64,000 bases of DNA from positions 2,046,001-2,110,000 of the forward strand of contig NZ_CP183332.1 of the NCBI RefSeq assembly GCF_048541825.1, in the 5' to 3' direction. This stretch comes from Caulobacter sp048541825 (GTDB lineage Bacteria > Pseudomonadota > Alphaproteobacteria > Caulobacterales > Caulobacteraceae). The notes beneath the pieces were generated by a model. The model was not told where the DNA came from. It searched no databases and saw only the letters and a program-made list of their open reading frames with translations. Below are positions 8,737 through 16,426 of this stretch, one piece after another (position 1 is the first letter of the stretch; every line of letters begins with the position of its first letter). Both the position numbers and the translations under genes were made by a program.

Positions 8737-9117
8737 GATGGGGAGGGCGCGCGGCCAGCGACCTTCGCGGCCCTGGCGTGTGGTCGAGCGGAGAGCGCTC
8801 GTCGACGGCGTTGACCCTCCGTGGGGGGATCAACGCAACTCTGCATTCCTCTGGCGGCGGTCGGCCTTGCAGCACAGAAACGACGTGGGATGTACGGGGT
8901 TGGCGAGCGCGGCAGGCGGGCGGAAACGTTCGCGGTCCGGGACGGGGCTTGCTGGCCCTGCCCGCCGTCGGCGGCTGAGACCGGTTCGGCGTCAATAGCG
9001 CCCAAGGACCGGTCGCCGTCGAAAAAGCGATCACGCGGAGCGTCTGATCTGCGTCGAAACGGTATTTTTTCAAAGTTCTCCGGGCGCGGCCCGGACGCTC
9101 CGCCCCCCTCCCCGATC
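8737..9117. other. Gene-free, strongly structured region; candidate noncoding RNA
   Basis: The 750 bases between rsgA and the next ORF contain no credible gene. They do contain clustered perfect hairpins: 8753-8772 (GGCC-GCGA stem), 8783-8806 (GAGCG/CGCTC core), 8808-8836 (GCGTTGA/TCAACGC plus an inner stem) and 8979-9014 (GACCGGT/ACCGGTC with inner GGCG/CGCC). Bases 8737-8746 (GATGGGGAGG) can pair with 9107-9117, closing a domain of about 380 nucleotides. A TATACT hexamer is at 8715-8720. I found no RNase P, SRP or tmRNA consensus. Whether it is transcribed is unknown. Confidence 0.35.
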
Positions 9118-9162
9118 TTCGCAGCGGAAGCGCGAGGCAGCGAAGCCGTGCCCGATCAAGAT

Positions 9163-9271
9163 GCTTCCCCTCTGGGGGAGCTGTCGGCAAGGCCGACTGA
9201 GGGGGCCTATTCGGCATCCCCCCAGATAGCCCCCTCCGGCCCTCCGGGCCACCTCCCCCGAGAGGGGAGGA
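9163..9271. repeat. Large imperfect inverted repeat, intergenic palindromic element
   Basis: Two arms of about 43 bases (9163-9206 and 9228-9271) are imperfect reverse complements around CCCCTCTGGGGGAG / CTCCCCCGAGAGGGG, with a 21-base spacer. The pattern resembles GC-rich palindromic intergenic repeats common in Caulobacter. A shorter relative (TTCCCCTGGGGGAGCCGG) occurs near 31914. Confidence 0.7.
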
Positions 9272-9299
9272 TCTCGTCTAATCGGAAAGGAACCCCACC

Positions 9300-9569
9300 A
9301 TGCCCCGCAGCAAGACCCGCGCCCTGATACGCGCCGGCTACGATCCCGAGACAAGCTGGACCTCCACAAGCACCAAGGAATTCAGGGCGCGGGTCCAACG
9401 CCTGAGTTTCGCGATCACAAAGCGCCACATCGCAGAAGCCGCTGCACGCCAGCGAGCCCTAGCCGCCGCTCACGAAAAAGCCCCCGATCTTTCGACCGAG
9501 GGCTTCAACGATCTTGTCATCCCGGCCGAAGAGCCGAGACCGCCGCGGATGGGGCGACTGACGGACTAG
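9300..9569 (+). CDS. Hypothetical small basic protein, doubtful
   Basis: 89 residues, Ala/Arg-rich, mostly helical, no recognised domain and no signal peptide. An AAAGGAA sequence 7 bases upstream of the ATG could be a ribosome binding site. Against it being real: its 3' third coincides with the kdgK terminator hairpin and its stop overlaps the kdgK stop tail to tail. It follows directly after the palindromic repeat. Could be a small conserved protein or a chance frame. Confidence 0.4.
   Translation: MPRSKTRALIRAGYDPETSWTSTSTKEFRARVQRLSFAITKRHIAEAAARQRALAAAHEKAPDLSTEGFNDLVIPAEEPRPPRMGRLTD
9475..9505 (-). terminator. Rho-independent terminator of the eda-kdgK transcript
   Basis: On the minus strand AAGCCCTCGGTC, a GAAA tetraloop and GATCGGGGGCTT form a 12-bp stem (two wobble pairs) running into five T (three beyond the stem). 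It lies about 60 bases after the kdgK stop. Confidence 0.88.
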
Positions 9570-10672
9570 CGGATGACCCGCGCGCCCTTGCCCTTCATCA
9601 CCGCCTCGACCTCTTCCTTGCGCACCATCGAGGTGTCGCCAGGCGTGGTCATGGCCAGGGCGCCGTGAGCCGCGCCGTACTCGACGGCGGCCTGGGGGCC
9701 CTTGCCTTCCATGAAGCCGTAGATCAGGCCCGAGGCGAAGCCGTCGCCGCCGCCGACCCGGTCATAGATTTCGAGGTTTTCGCGCATCATCGACGAATAG
9801 AACTCGCCGCCGGCGTACAGGATCGCCGACCAGTCGTTGACCGAGGCGGTCTTGGCGTTGCGCAGGGTGGTGGCGGCGACCTTGAAGTTCGGGAACTGCG
9901 TTACGGCGGTCTCGATCATCTTCTTGAAGTTGGCCGGATCGATCGCGCTGATGTGCTCGTCCAGGCCTTCGACTTCAAAGCCCAGGCAGGCGGTGAAGTC
10001 TTCTTCGTTGCCGATCATCACGTCCACATACTGGGCGATGTGGCGGTTGACCTTCTGGGCCCCCTCCTTGCCGCCCTGCGACTTCCACAAGGATGCGCGG
10101 TAGTTGAGGTCGTAGGAGATCACGGTGCCGTACTTGCGGGCCACTTCGACCGCTTCGATCACGGCTTCAGCGGTGTTGCTGGCGAGGGCCGCGAAGATGC
10201 CGCCGGTGTGGAACCAGCGCACGCCTTCTTCGCCGAACAGCTTTTCCCAGTTCACTTCGCCGGGACGGATCTGCGACGCGGCCGAGTGACCCCGGTCGCT
10301 GCAGCCCAGGGCCGGACGAACGCCAAAGCCCTTCTCGGTGAAGTTCAGGCCCACGCGGGTGTTGCGGCCCAGACCGTCGAAGTCGCGCCAGATGACGTGG
10401 GAGGTGTCGACACCGCCCTGCATCATCAGATCCTCAACCAGCCAGCCCAGATCGTTCACCGGCAGGGCGGTGACGGCGGTCGAGCGCTTGCCCCAGCACT
10501 TCTTGAAAGCGCGGGCGACATTGTATTCGCCGCCGCCTTCCCAGACGTTGAACTGGCGAGCGTTGCGAACCCGGCCGAAACCGGGGTCGAAGCGCAGCAT
10601 CACTTCGCCGAAGGACGCGCAATCCCACTTCGTTTCCGAAGCCGGGCGGATGTTGAGGATGTTGTCGGTCAT
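9566..10672 (-). CDS. kdgK: 2-keto-3-deoxygluconate kinase (PfkB family)
   Basis: 368 residues. Phosphorylates 2-keto-3-deoxygluconate (KDG) to KDPG with ATP in the cytoplasm. PfkB features: N-terminal FGEVMLRFDP, the glycine pair region WEGGGEYNVA near residue 46, and the catalytic motif DRVGGGDGFASGLIYG near residue 309 with the catalytic Asp. It follows eda immediately (eda TAA abuts the kdgK ATG) and the pair has uronate operators upstream. Product joins the Entner-Doudoroff route through Eda. Somewhat longer than typical KdgK, but motifs and context agree. Confidence 0.92.
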   Translation of the reverse strand: MTDNILNIRPASETKWDCASFGEVMLRFDPGFGRVRNARQFNVWEGGGEYNVARAFKKCWGKRSTAVTALPVNDLGWLVEDLMMQGGVDTSHVIWRDFDGLGRNTRVGLNFTEKGFGVRPALGCSDRGHSAASQIRPGEVNWEKLFGEEGVRWFHTGGIFAALASNTAEAVIEAVEVARKYGTVISYDLNYRASLWKSQGGKEGAQKVNRHIAQYVDVMIGNEEDFTACLGFEVEGLDEHISAIDPANFKKMIETAVTQFPNFKVAATTLRNAKTASVNDWSAILYAGGEFYSSMMRENLEIYDRVGGGDGFASGLIYGFMEGKGPQAAVEYGAAHGALAMTTPGDTSMVRKEEVEAVMKGKGARVIR

Positions 10673-11347
10673 TTAGGCCTTCCCACGAACCTTCTTGATC
10701 AGATCCACCGTCTCGCGGACCTTGGCGGTGATGCCGGCATAGTCGCCGGCCTCGAGCATTTCAGGGGTGATGAGCTTGGAGCCCATGCCGGCGGCGACGA
10801 TGCCCGCGCCGAACCACTTCTTGACCGAGGCTTCGTCTGGATCGACGCCGCCCGTCGGCATGATGCGGGTCCAGGGCATCGGGCCCAGCACCGCCTTGAC
10901 GAAATCGGGGCCGCCGACCGACGAGCCGGGGAACACCTTGACGATCTCGCAGCCCAGTTCCTCGGCGTACGAGATTTCCGAGGCCGAACCGCAGCCCGGC
11001 GAATAGGGGATCTTGCGGCGGTTGCAGACCTTGGCCACGTCGGCGTTGAGGATCGGGCCGACCACGAACTTGGCACCGTTGGCGATGTAGATGCCGGCGG
11101 TCGGCGCATCGACGATCGAGCCCACGCCCATGATCACGCGCTCGTCGGCCGTAGCGAAGTGCCTGGTGACTTCATAGAAGACGTGGCTGGCGAAGTCCCC
11201 GCGGTTGGTGAATTCGATGCAGGGCGCGCCGCCGTCGGCGCAGGCCTGGATGACCTTTTTACAGACCTCGGCGTCGGGATGATAGAAAACCGGGATCACA
11301 CCCTGGTCCATCATGGCGGTCAGAACCGCCATACGATCTTTCACCAT
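10673..11347 (-). CDS. eda: KDPG aldolase (2-dehydro-3-deoxy-phosphogluconate aldolase)
   Basis: 224 residues from the inner ATG at 11347. It splits KDPG into pyruvate and glyceraldehyde-3-phosphate by a Schiff base. Visible are CIEFTNR with the catalytic Glu, GVGSIVDAPTA, the SPGC segment and VKVFPGS with the Schiff-base Lys. A frame-open ATG seven codons earlier is less likely, because a GGAGG site (11356-11360) lies inside that extension, 8 bases before the chosen ATG. First gene of the eda-kdgK operon, with a near-palindromic operator about 310 bases upstream. Confidence 0.92.
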   Translation of the reverse strand: MVKDRMAVLTAMMDQGVIPVFYHPDAEVCKKVIQACADGGAPCIEFTNRGDFASHVFYEVTRHFATADERVIMGVGSIVDAPTAGIYIANGAKFVVGPILNADVAKVCNRRKIPYSPGCGSASEISYAEELGCEIVKVFPGSSVGGPDFVKAVLGPMPWTRIMPTGGVDPDEASVKKWFGAGIVAAGMGSKLITPEMLEAGDYAGITAKVRETVDLIKKVRGKA

Positions 11348-11655
11348 CACATAGTCCTCCAAAAGCATCGTTCGTGCGTGCGGGCCCCCTCAAGGACCCG
11401 TCGCAGGGAAGATTTCGCCGGTATTGGCTCAGGGCGATCGTTTAGACCGCGTCGCGCGCGGACGCCACTCCGTGGCTGCCGCCACGTCAAACAAAGGCGC
11501 GTTCGCGCCGCCTTGTTTCCTTCCCCAATGTCCTCTTCGTCACCCGCCCTCGTAAAAGTGAGGGCGTCGAGTCAGACCCGACGCCCCGAAGTTTGCGCAG
11601 GAGCGAGCTCAAAAGAGCCGCAACGAGACGGGCCGACGACGTCGTTCCGAACCGT

Positions 11656-11710
11656 AATGATACCGGTGTCATTTCGAGACAGGCTCGTGGCGCCACCGGT
11701 GTCATTGCGC
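11656..11710 (-). promoter_or_regulatory. Paired uronate-regulon operators upstream of eda-kdgK
   Basis: AATGATACCGGTGTCATT (11656-11673) is a dyad matching at 8 of 9 positions per arm. A second site, GCCACCGGTGTCATT, has its CCGG at 11696-11699, 33 bases on. The spacing and the GCCACCGGTGTC sequence repeat the arrangement before the hydratase gene. The rest of the interval 11348-11655 holds no gene I can support. Confidence 0.75.
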
Positions 11711-11729
11711 AGATAATCAGAAACCCGTG

Positions 11730-11763
11730 GTTTAGGCAAGCGTCCTGAAGCGCTTGCCTAAAC
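11730..11763. repeat. Perfect 13-bp inverted repeat between ppc and eda
   Basis: GTTTAGGCAAGCG (11730-11742) and CGCTTGCCTAAAC (11751-11763) flank an 8-base loop. It lies 43 bases past the ppc stop on the minus strand. It could end the ppc transcript, but there is no T-run on either side, so a protein-binding site is an alternative. Confidence 0.8.
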
Positions 11764-11805
11764 TCACTAGATCCTTGAAATCGTGAAGAATTCAGCGACC
11801 GACGA

Positions 11806-14532
11806 TTAACCGGTGTTGCGCAAACCCGCCGCGATCCCGGCCACGGTCAGCTGAATCGCCAAACGGACGGCCTCGTCCAGGTCTCCGCCCCGACGCCGCG
11901 AGAGCAGTTCCAGCTGCAGATGGTTCAGCGGATCGACCGACAAACCGGCCAGGGCGACCGACTCGGCCAGCTCGGGCTGGTTGTCGAGCAGGGACGTTCC
12001 GCCCCGGATGGTCAGGGCCAGGCGCTGAGCGGCCTCGTGCTCGGCCTTGATCGTTTCGAAGATCCGGGTCGCATTGGCCGGATCGGTCGACAGGGCCACA
12101 TAATGGGCGGCGATGCCCATATGGCTCTGGGCCAGGGCCAGCTCCATGTTCGACAGCAGGGAGGCGAAAAAGTCGAAGCCGCCGGCCAGGTCCTGCAACT
12201 GCTGGACCGACAGCCCTGCCCGCTCGACCCCCGAGGCAAAGCCGTACCAGCCGGGCAACATGAACCGAGACTGCGACCAGCTGAACACCCAGGGGATGGC
12301 CCGCAGGTCCTCGATCCTGCGGCTGGCGGTCCGGCTTGCAGGGCGCGACCCGATGTTGAGGCCGACGATCTCGCCGATCGGCGTGGCCGACCAGAAGAAG
12401 TCCTCGAAGGCCGGATCGTCATAGACCAGGGCCCGATAGCCCTCGAACGAGGCCTGGGCCAGGGCGGTCATGGCCGCCTCGACCTTCGGGTCGGGACGCA
12501 CGATGGGCCGATCACTGGCCATCAGCACGGCGGCGGCCAGGCCATCCAGGTTGCGGCGGGCGGTGGGCTGGTCGCCGAAGCGGCGGGCGATCATCTCGCC
12601 CTGCTCGGTCATGCGGATGCGGCCCTGAACGGTGCCGGCCGGCTGGGCCATCACCGCCTCGGCGGCAGGCCCCCCGCCCCGTCCGACACTGCCGCCCCTG
12701 CCGTGGAACAGCTGCAGACCGACGCCCATCCGGTCGGCCTCGAAGGCCAGGGCCGAAGCGCCCCGGGCCACGCCGCGCCGCGAGGCGACATAGCCGCCGT
12801 CCTTGTTGCTGTCAGAATAGCCGAGCATGATTTCCTGCACCGGCCGGTCGCCCAGGATGGTGCGGCTGATCGGCAGCTCCAGCCACTGGCGCAGGACCCG
12901 GGGCCCCTGCTCCAGGTCCTCGATGGTCTCGAACAGCGGACTGATCTTGACCGACGAGCGCGGCGCGGCGCCGCCCCAGACCAGACCCACCTGCTTGAGC
13001 AGGACCAGCGGCTCAAGGATGTCGGACAGGGTCGCCGACTTGGAGATCACATAGGCGCCGAGGCACCCGTGGCCATAGTCGCGCACCGCCTGGGCGGCGG
13101 CCTCCATGGTCGCCAGCTCGCGGCGGGTCTCCTCGCCATAGGCGGTGAACGGCGAAACCAGCGGCCGCTGATGCGACAGCTCCTCGATCAGGACCTTGCA
13201 GCGGTCCTCCTCGGGCAGGTCGAGATAGCGAACCCCCGTGCCGGCCCGCTGGAACAGCTCGTGCAGCGTGCGCTCATGAACATCGGCGTTCTGGCGCAGG
13301 TCCAGGCTCATCAGGTGGAAGCCGCAGGCCTTGGCCACCTCGACCAGGGTCCGCAGGGCCGTTCCGACCAGACGCTCGCCGCCATTGCGCTCCAGGCTGT
13401 CGATGACGATCGACAGGTCGGCGACAAAGGCGTCGGGATGGGCATAGGGCTCAACGTCCGTCCGCCCGTTGGCGAAAGCGACCCACTGGTTGGTCAGCTT
13501 CTGGGACACCGCCGACAGGCGATCAAAGATCAGTTCCAGCACCAGGCGATAGGGCTCATCGATGCGGTGGACCGACGGATCCGTGGCCTGGCCAGCCAAG
13601 GCCATCAGCTCGTCGGACACCGGCGTATAGGCGGTCGAGATCGCCAGGTTGGACCACAGTTTGCGGACCTCGGCGGCGTACCAGTCGAGGATCACCCGCG
13701 ACTGCGAACTGAGCGCCAGTTTCAGGGTCTCGCCATTGACGCCGGGGTGACCATCGCGGTCGCCGCCCAGCCAAGAGCCCATCTTCAGCAGCGGCGCCAG
13801 CTCGGCGTTGTGGGCGATCTGGGCGGTCCAGTCGCCGTACAGGTCGATGATGGCAGGCAGGATCGAGGTGCGGACGATCGACAGGGCGTTGCGGATCTCG
13901 TCCTTCACGGTGATGCGCTCGGGGCGATACAGGCGGGTGCGCCACATCAGGGCGATCTCGCGGAACAGCCGCTCGCGGATGTCGCTCTCAAGGTCGGCCG
14001 GCAGGTGGTGGCGGCGCAGGGCCATCAGCCGCGAGATCTCGGTCTCGCGGTCCACCATCGAACGACGCCGCACCTCGGTCGGGTGGGCGGTCAGCACCGG
14101 CACCACGTTCATGGCGGCGAAGATCCTGGCGATGTCGGCGTCGGTCTTGCCACCGGCCTTCAGCACGCCCACGGCGTCGACCAGGGTGCGGGGCCGCTCA
14201 TCGCCCGGCTGGGCGTCAGCCTCGGCGTGGCGACGGCGACCGGCGACATCCTCGCCGATATTGGCCAGCAGCGAATGGCTGGCAAAGGCCCTGGCCAGGA
14301 ACACGGCCTGGTCGTTCGACAGATCGGCGAACAGGTGGTCCAGAACCGGCGCTTCGCCGCCCTCTTCCTCGCGGGACGAAGCCTTGCGGGCCTTGGTCAC
14401 CAGGGCGGCGGACTCCTCGCCCTCCAGATAGGCGATGGCCTCCGACAGCAGGTCGCTCAGCAGGTTGGCGTTCTGGCGGACGTGGCGGCTGGTAGGACGA
14501 TCACCGCCGAGCGACAGGGCCGGGTTACGCAT
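11806..14532 (-). CDS. ppc: Phosphoenolpyruvate carboxylase
   Basis: 908 residues, typical length. Carboxylates PEP to oxaloacetate with bicarbonate, the main anaplerotic step. Motifs: VLTAHPTEVRRRS with the catalytic His near residue 150, GGDRDGHPGVN, MLGYSDSNKDGGY, FHGRGGSVGRGGGP with the conserved Arg, and the C-terminal QLTVAGIAAGLRNTG ending in the usual NTG. It stands between kduD and eda on the same strand but has gaps of 167 and 458 bases, so it is probably transcribed alone. No uronate operator precedes it. Confidence 0.96.
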   Translation of the reverse strand: MRNPALSLGGDRPTSRHVRQNANLLSDLLSEAIAYLEGEESAALVTKARKASSREEEGGEAPVLDHLFADLSNDQAVFLARAFASHSLLANIGEDVAGRRRHAEADAQPGDERPRTLVDAVGVLKAGGKTDADIARIFAAMNVVPVLTAHPTEVRRRSMVDRETEISRLMALRRHHLPADLESDIRERLFREIALMWRTRLYRPERITVKDEIRNALSIVRTSILPAIIDLYGDWTAQIAHNAELAPLLKMGSWLGGDRDGHPGVNGETLKLALSSQSRVILDWYAAEVRKLWSNLAISTAYTPVSDELMALAGQATDPSVHRIDEPYRLVLELIFDRLSAVSQKLTNQWVAFANGRTDVEPYAHPDAFVADLSIVIDSLERNGGERLVGTALRTLVEVAKACGFHLMSLDLRQNADVHERTLHELFQRAGTGVRYLDLPEEDRCKVLIEELSHQRPLVSPFTAYGEETRRELATMEAAAQAVRDYGHGCLGAYVISKSATLSDILEPLVLLKQVGLVWGGAAPRSSVKISPLFETIEDLEQGPRVLRQWLELPISRTILGDRPVQEIMLGYSDSNKDGGYVASRRGVARGASALAFEADRMGVGLQLFHGRGGSVGRGGGPAAEAVMAQPAGTVQGRIRMTEQGEMIARRFGDQPTARRNLDGLAAAVLMASDRPIVRPDPKVEAAMTALAQASFEGYRALVYDDPAFEDFFWSATPIGEIVGLNIGSRPASRTASRRIEDLRAIPWVFSWSQSRFMLPGWYGFASGVERAGLSVQQLQDLAGGFDFFASLLSNMELALAQSHMGIAAHYVALSTDPANATRIFETIKAEHEAAQRLALTIRGGTSLLDNQPELAESVALAGLSVDPLNHLQLELLSRRRGGDLDEAVRLAIQLTVAGIAAGLRNTG

Positions 14533-14699
14533 GAGCGAGCTCCGCTGACGCCAGAGGCGCCTCTACAGAAGGATGAACCTAGACGCCCTGCCCTATTCGG
14601 CGCTGACGTAGCGGCGCCCTTACCGCGCTTCGCCGTCCGGGCAAACCCAGACGGCACGATGATCGCGCTACCATCGAATATTTGCGTGATTTTATGCCG

Positions 14700-15470
14700 T
14701 TAACGGGCCAGCCAGCCGCCGTCCACGGGCAGAGTAATCCCCTGGACATAGTCCGCCGCCGGCGACGCCAGGAACACGGCGGCGCCGCCCAGGTCGCTCG
14801 GCTTGCCCCAGCGGGCGGCCGGGATGCGCGCCAGGATCGAGGCATTGCGGTCGGCGTCGTTGCGCAGGGCCTCGGTGTTGTTGGTGTCGAAATAGCCCGG
14901 CGCGATGGCGTTGACGTTGATGCCCTTGGTCGCCCACTCGTTGGCGAGGATCTTGGTCAGGCCGGCCAGGCCACTTTTCGACGCTGTGTAGGACGGTACG
15001 CGGATGCCGCCCTGGAACGACAGCAGGCTGGCGATGTTGATCACCTTGCCGGCGACGCCGTCGACCGGACCCTGCTTCAGCGCCTGCCTGGCGAAGGCCT
15101 GGGTCAGGAAGAAGACGACCTTCAGGTTGGTATCCATCACCGCGTCCCAGTCGGCTTCGGAGAAGTCGATGGAGTCCGCGCGGCGGATGATGCCGGCGTT
15201 GTTGACCAGGATATCGACCTTGCCGAACGCGGCGACGGTCTCGTCGATCACGCGCTGGACGGGCTCGATCGAACCGAAGTCGGCCTTGATCGACAGGAAC
15301 CTGCGACCGGTCGCTTCCACGGCGGCCTTGGTCTCGGCGGGCTCCCTGCGACCGGCGGCGGCGATGTTCGCGCCGGCTTCCGCAAGCGCCACAGCCACGG
15401 CCTGACCCAGACCGGTGTTGGCGCCGGTGACGAGCGCGACCTTGCCTTCGAGGCTGAACGGATTGGCCAT
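14700..15470 (-). CDS. kduD: 2-deoxy-D-gluconate 3-dehydrogenase / 2,5-diketo-3-deoxygluconate reductase (SDR)
   Basis: 256 residues, a classical short-chain dehydrogenase. The nucleotide motif is TGANTGLGQ near residue 15, NNAG near 90, the catalytic Ser in NIASLLSF and YTASK with Tyr and Lys near 160. KduD reduces the product of KduI to KDG, the last step for unsaturated uronates released by pectin lysis. Start ATG at 15470 matches the family N-terminus (MANPFSLEGKVALVTG). It is last in the uxaC-kduI-kduD transcript, 89 bases after kduI with a hairpin between. Confidence 0.9.
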   Translation of the reverse strand: MANPFSLEGKVALVTGANTGLGQAVAVALAEAGANIAAAGRREPAETKAAVEATGRRFLSIKADFGSIEPVQRVIDETVAAFGKVDILVNNAGIIRRADSIDFSEADWDAVMDTNLKVVFFLTQAFARQALKQGPVDGVAGKVINIASLLSFQGGIRVPSYTASKSGLAGLTKILANEWATKGINVNAIAPGYFDTNNTEALRNDADRNASILARIPAARWGKPSDLGGAAVFLASPAADYVQGITLPVDGGWLAR

Positions 15471-15492
15471 GGTGTGTTCCTGTTCAAAAATC

Positions 15493-15534
15493 TTGTCATC
15501 CCGGACGGCCTGAAAGGCCGATCCGGGATGACAA
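15493..15534. repeat. Hairpin repeat (GTCATCCCGG type) between kduI and kduD
   Basis: TTGTCATCCCGGA plus CGGCC pairs with GGCCG and TCCGGGATGACAA around a TGAAA loop: about 18 base pairs with one bulged A. The same GTCATCCCGG / CCGGGATGAC core forms the arms of the larger element at 32856-32973. Inside an operon it may affect mRNA stability or the kduI:kduD ratio. Confidence 0.8.
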
Positions 15535-15559
15535 CCGCAGAGAAATGAGCCCGAAAGCC

Positions 15560-16408
15560 CTACTTCAGCTGGCAGATGTCCAGCACGTTCATGTCGGTAT
15601 AGTCGAGGTTCTCGCCGCCCATCGCCCAGATGAACGTGTAGTTCGAGGTGCCCGAACCCATGTGGATCGACCACGGCGGGCTCATCACGGCTTCCTCGTT
15701 GGCGATCACGATGTGACGCATTTCGTCCGGCTCGCCCATGTAGTGGAAGACGCGGTCGTTGGCGCCCAGATCGAAGTAGAAATAGGCTTCCGAACGGCGG
15801 TCATGCAGGTGGGGCGGCATGGTGTTCCAGACGCTGCCCGGCTTCAGGACGGTCATGCCCAGCAGCAGTTGAGCCGACTTGCAGGTGGTCGGCACGATGT
15901 ACTGGTAGATGGTGCGCTCGTTGGAGGTCTCCAGCGCGCCGCGCTCCAGCGGGACAGCGTTGGCGAATTCCAGCTTCTTGGTCTCAAACGCGGCGTGGGC
16001 CGGCAGGCTGGTCAGATAGAAGCGCGCCGGGTTGGCGGCGTCGACACTCTCGAACACCACGTCCTTGGAGCCCATGGTCACGTAGATGCCGTCCCGCGGC
16101 TCGATGTCATAGGCGACGCCGTCCACCGTGACCTTGCCCTTGCCGCCGCCGACATTGATGGCGCCCAGTTCGCGGCGCTCAAGGAAGGGGTGGCCAGCCG
16201 CCGAGGCGGGCTCGGTCTGGTCGGGCAGCTTGACGCCCTTCGAGATCGGGGCGGCGCCGCCGATCACGAAGCGTTCGGCGTGGTTGTAGTGCAGGACAAT
16301 GCCGTCGTCTTCGAACAGGCCGTCCATCAGGTAACGATCACGCAGATCGTCATTGCTGACCGAGAACATCATGTCCGGATGGGTGGCGTGATAGGTCTTG
16401 CTGAACAT
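15560..16408 (-). CDS. kduI: 5-dehydro-4-deoxy-D-glucuronate isomerase
   Basis: 282 residues, normal length. A cupin isomerase that converts 5-keto-4-deoxyuronate to 2,5-diketo-3-deoxygluconate in pectin catabolism. The zinc-site segment PPHLHDRRSEAYFYFD (about residue 192) holds the two His and Glu ligands; GSGTSNYTFIWAMGGEN near the C-terminus is also characteristic. It starts 18 bases after uxaC on the minus strand, clearly the same transcript, so it shares the operator upstream of uxaC. Confidence 0.93.
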   Translation of the reverse strand: MFSKTYHATHPDMMFSVSNDDLRDRYLMDGLFEDDGIVLHYNHAERFVIGGAAPISKGVKLPDQTEPASAAGHPFLERRELGAINVGGGKGKVTVDGVAYDIEPRDGIYVTMGSKDVVFESVDAANPARFYLTSLPAHAAFETKKLEFANAVPLERGALETSNERTIYQYIVPTTCKSAQLLLGMTVLKPGSVWNTMPPHLHDRRSEAYFYFDLGANDRVFHYMGEPDEMRHIVIANEEAVMSPPWSIHMGSGTSNYTFIWAMGGENLDYTDMNVLDICQLK

Positions 16409-16426
16409 TGTGGTGCTCCGGAAATC

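Noticed and set aside
8737..9117. RNase P RNA, SRP RNA or tmRNA
   Set aside because: I looked for the RNase P GAGGAAAGTCC box, the SRP GGAAGG loop and an alphaproteobacterial tmRNA tag frame and found none here or at 32381-32855.
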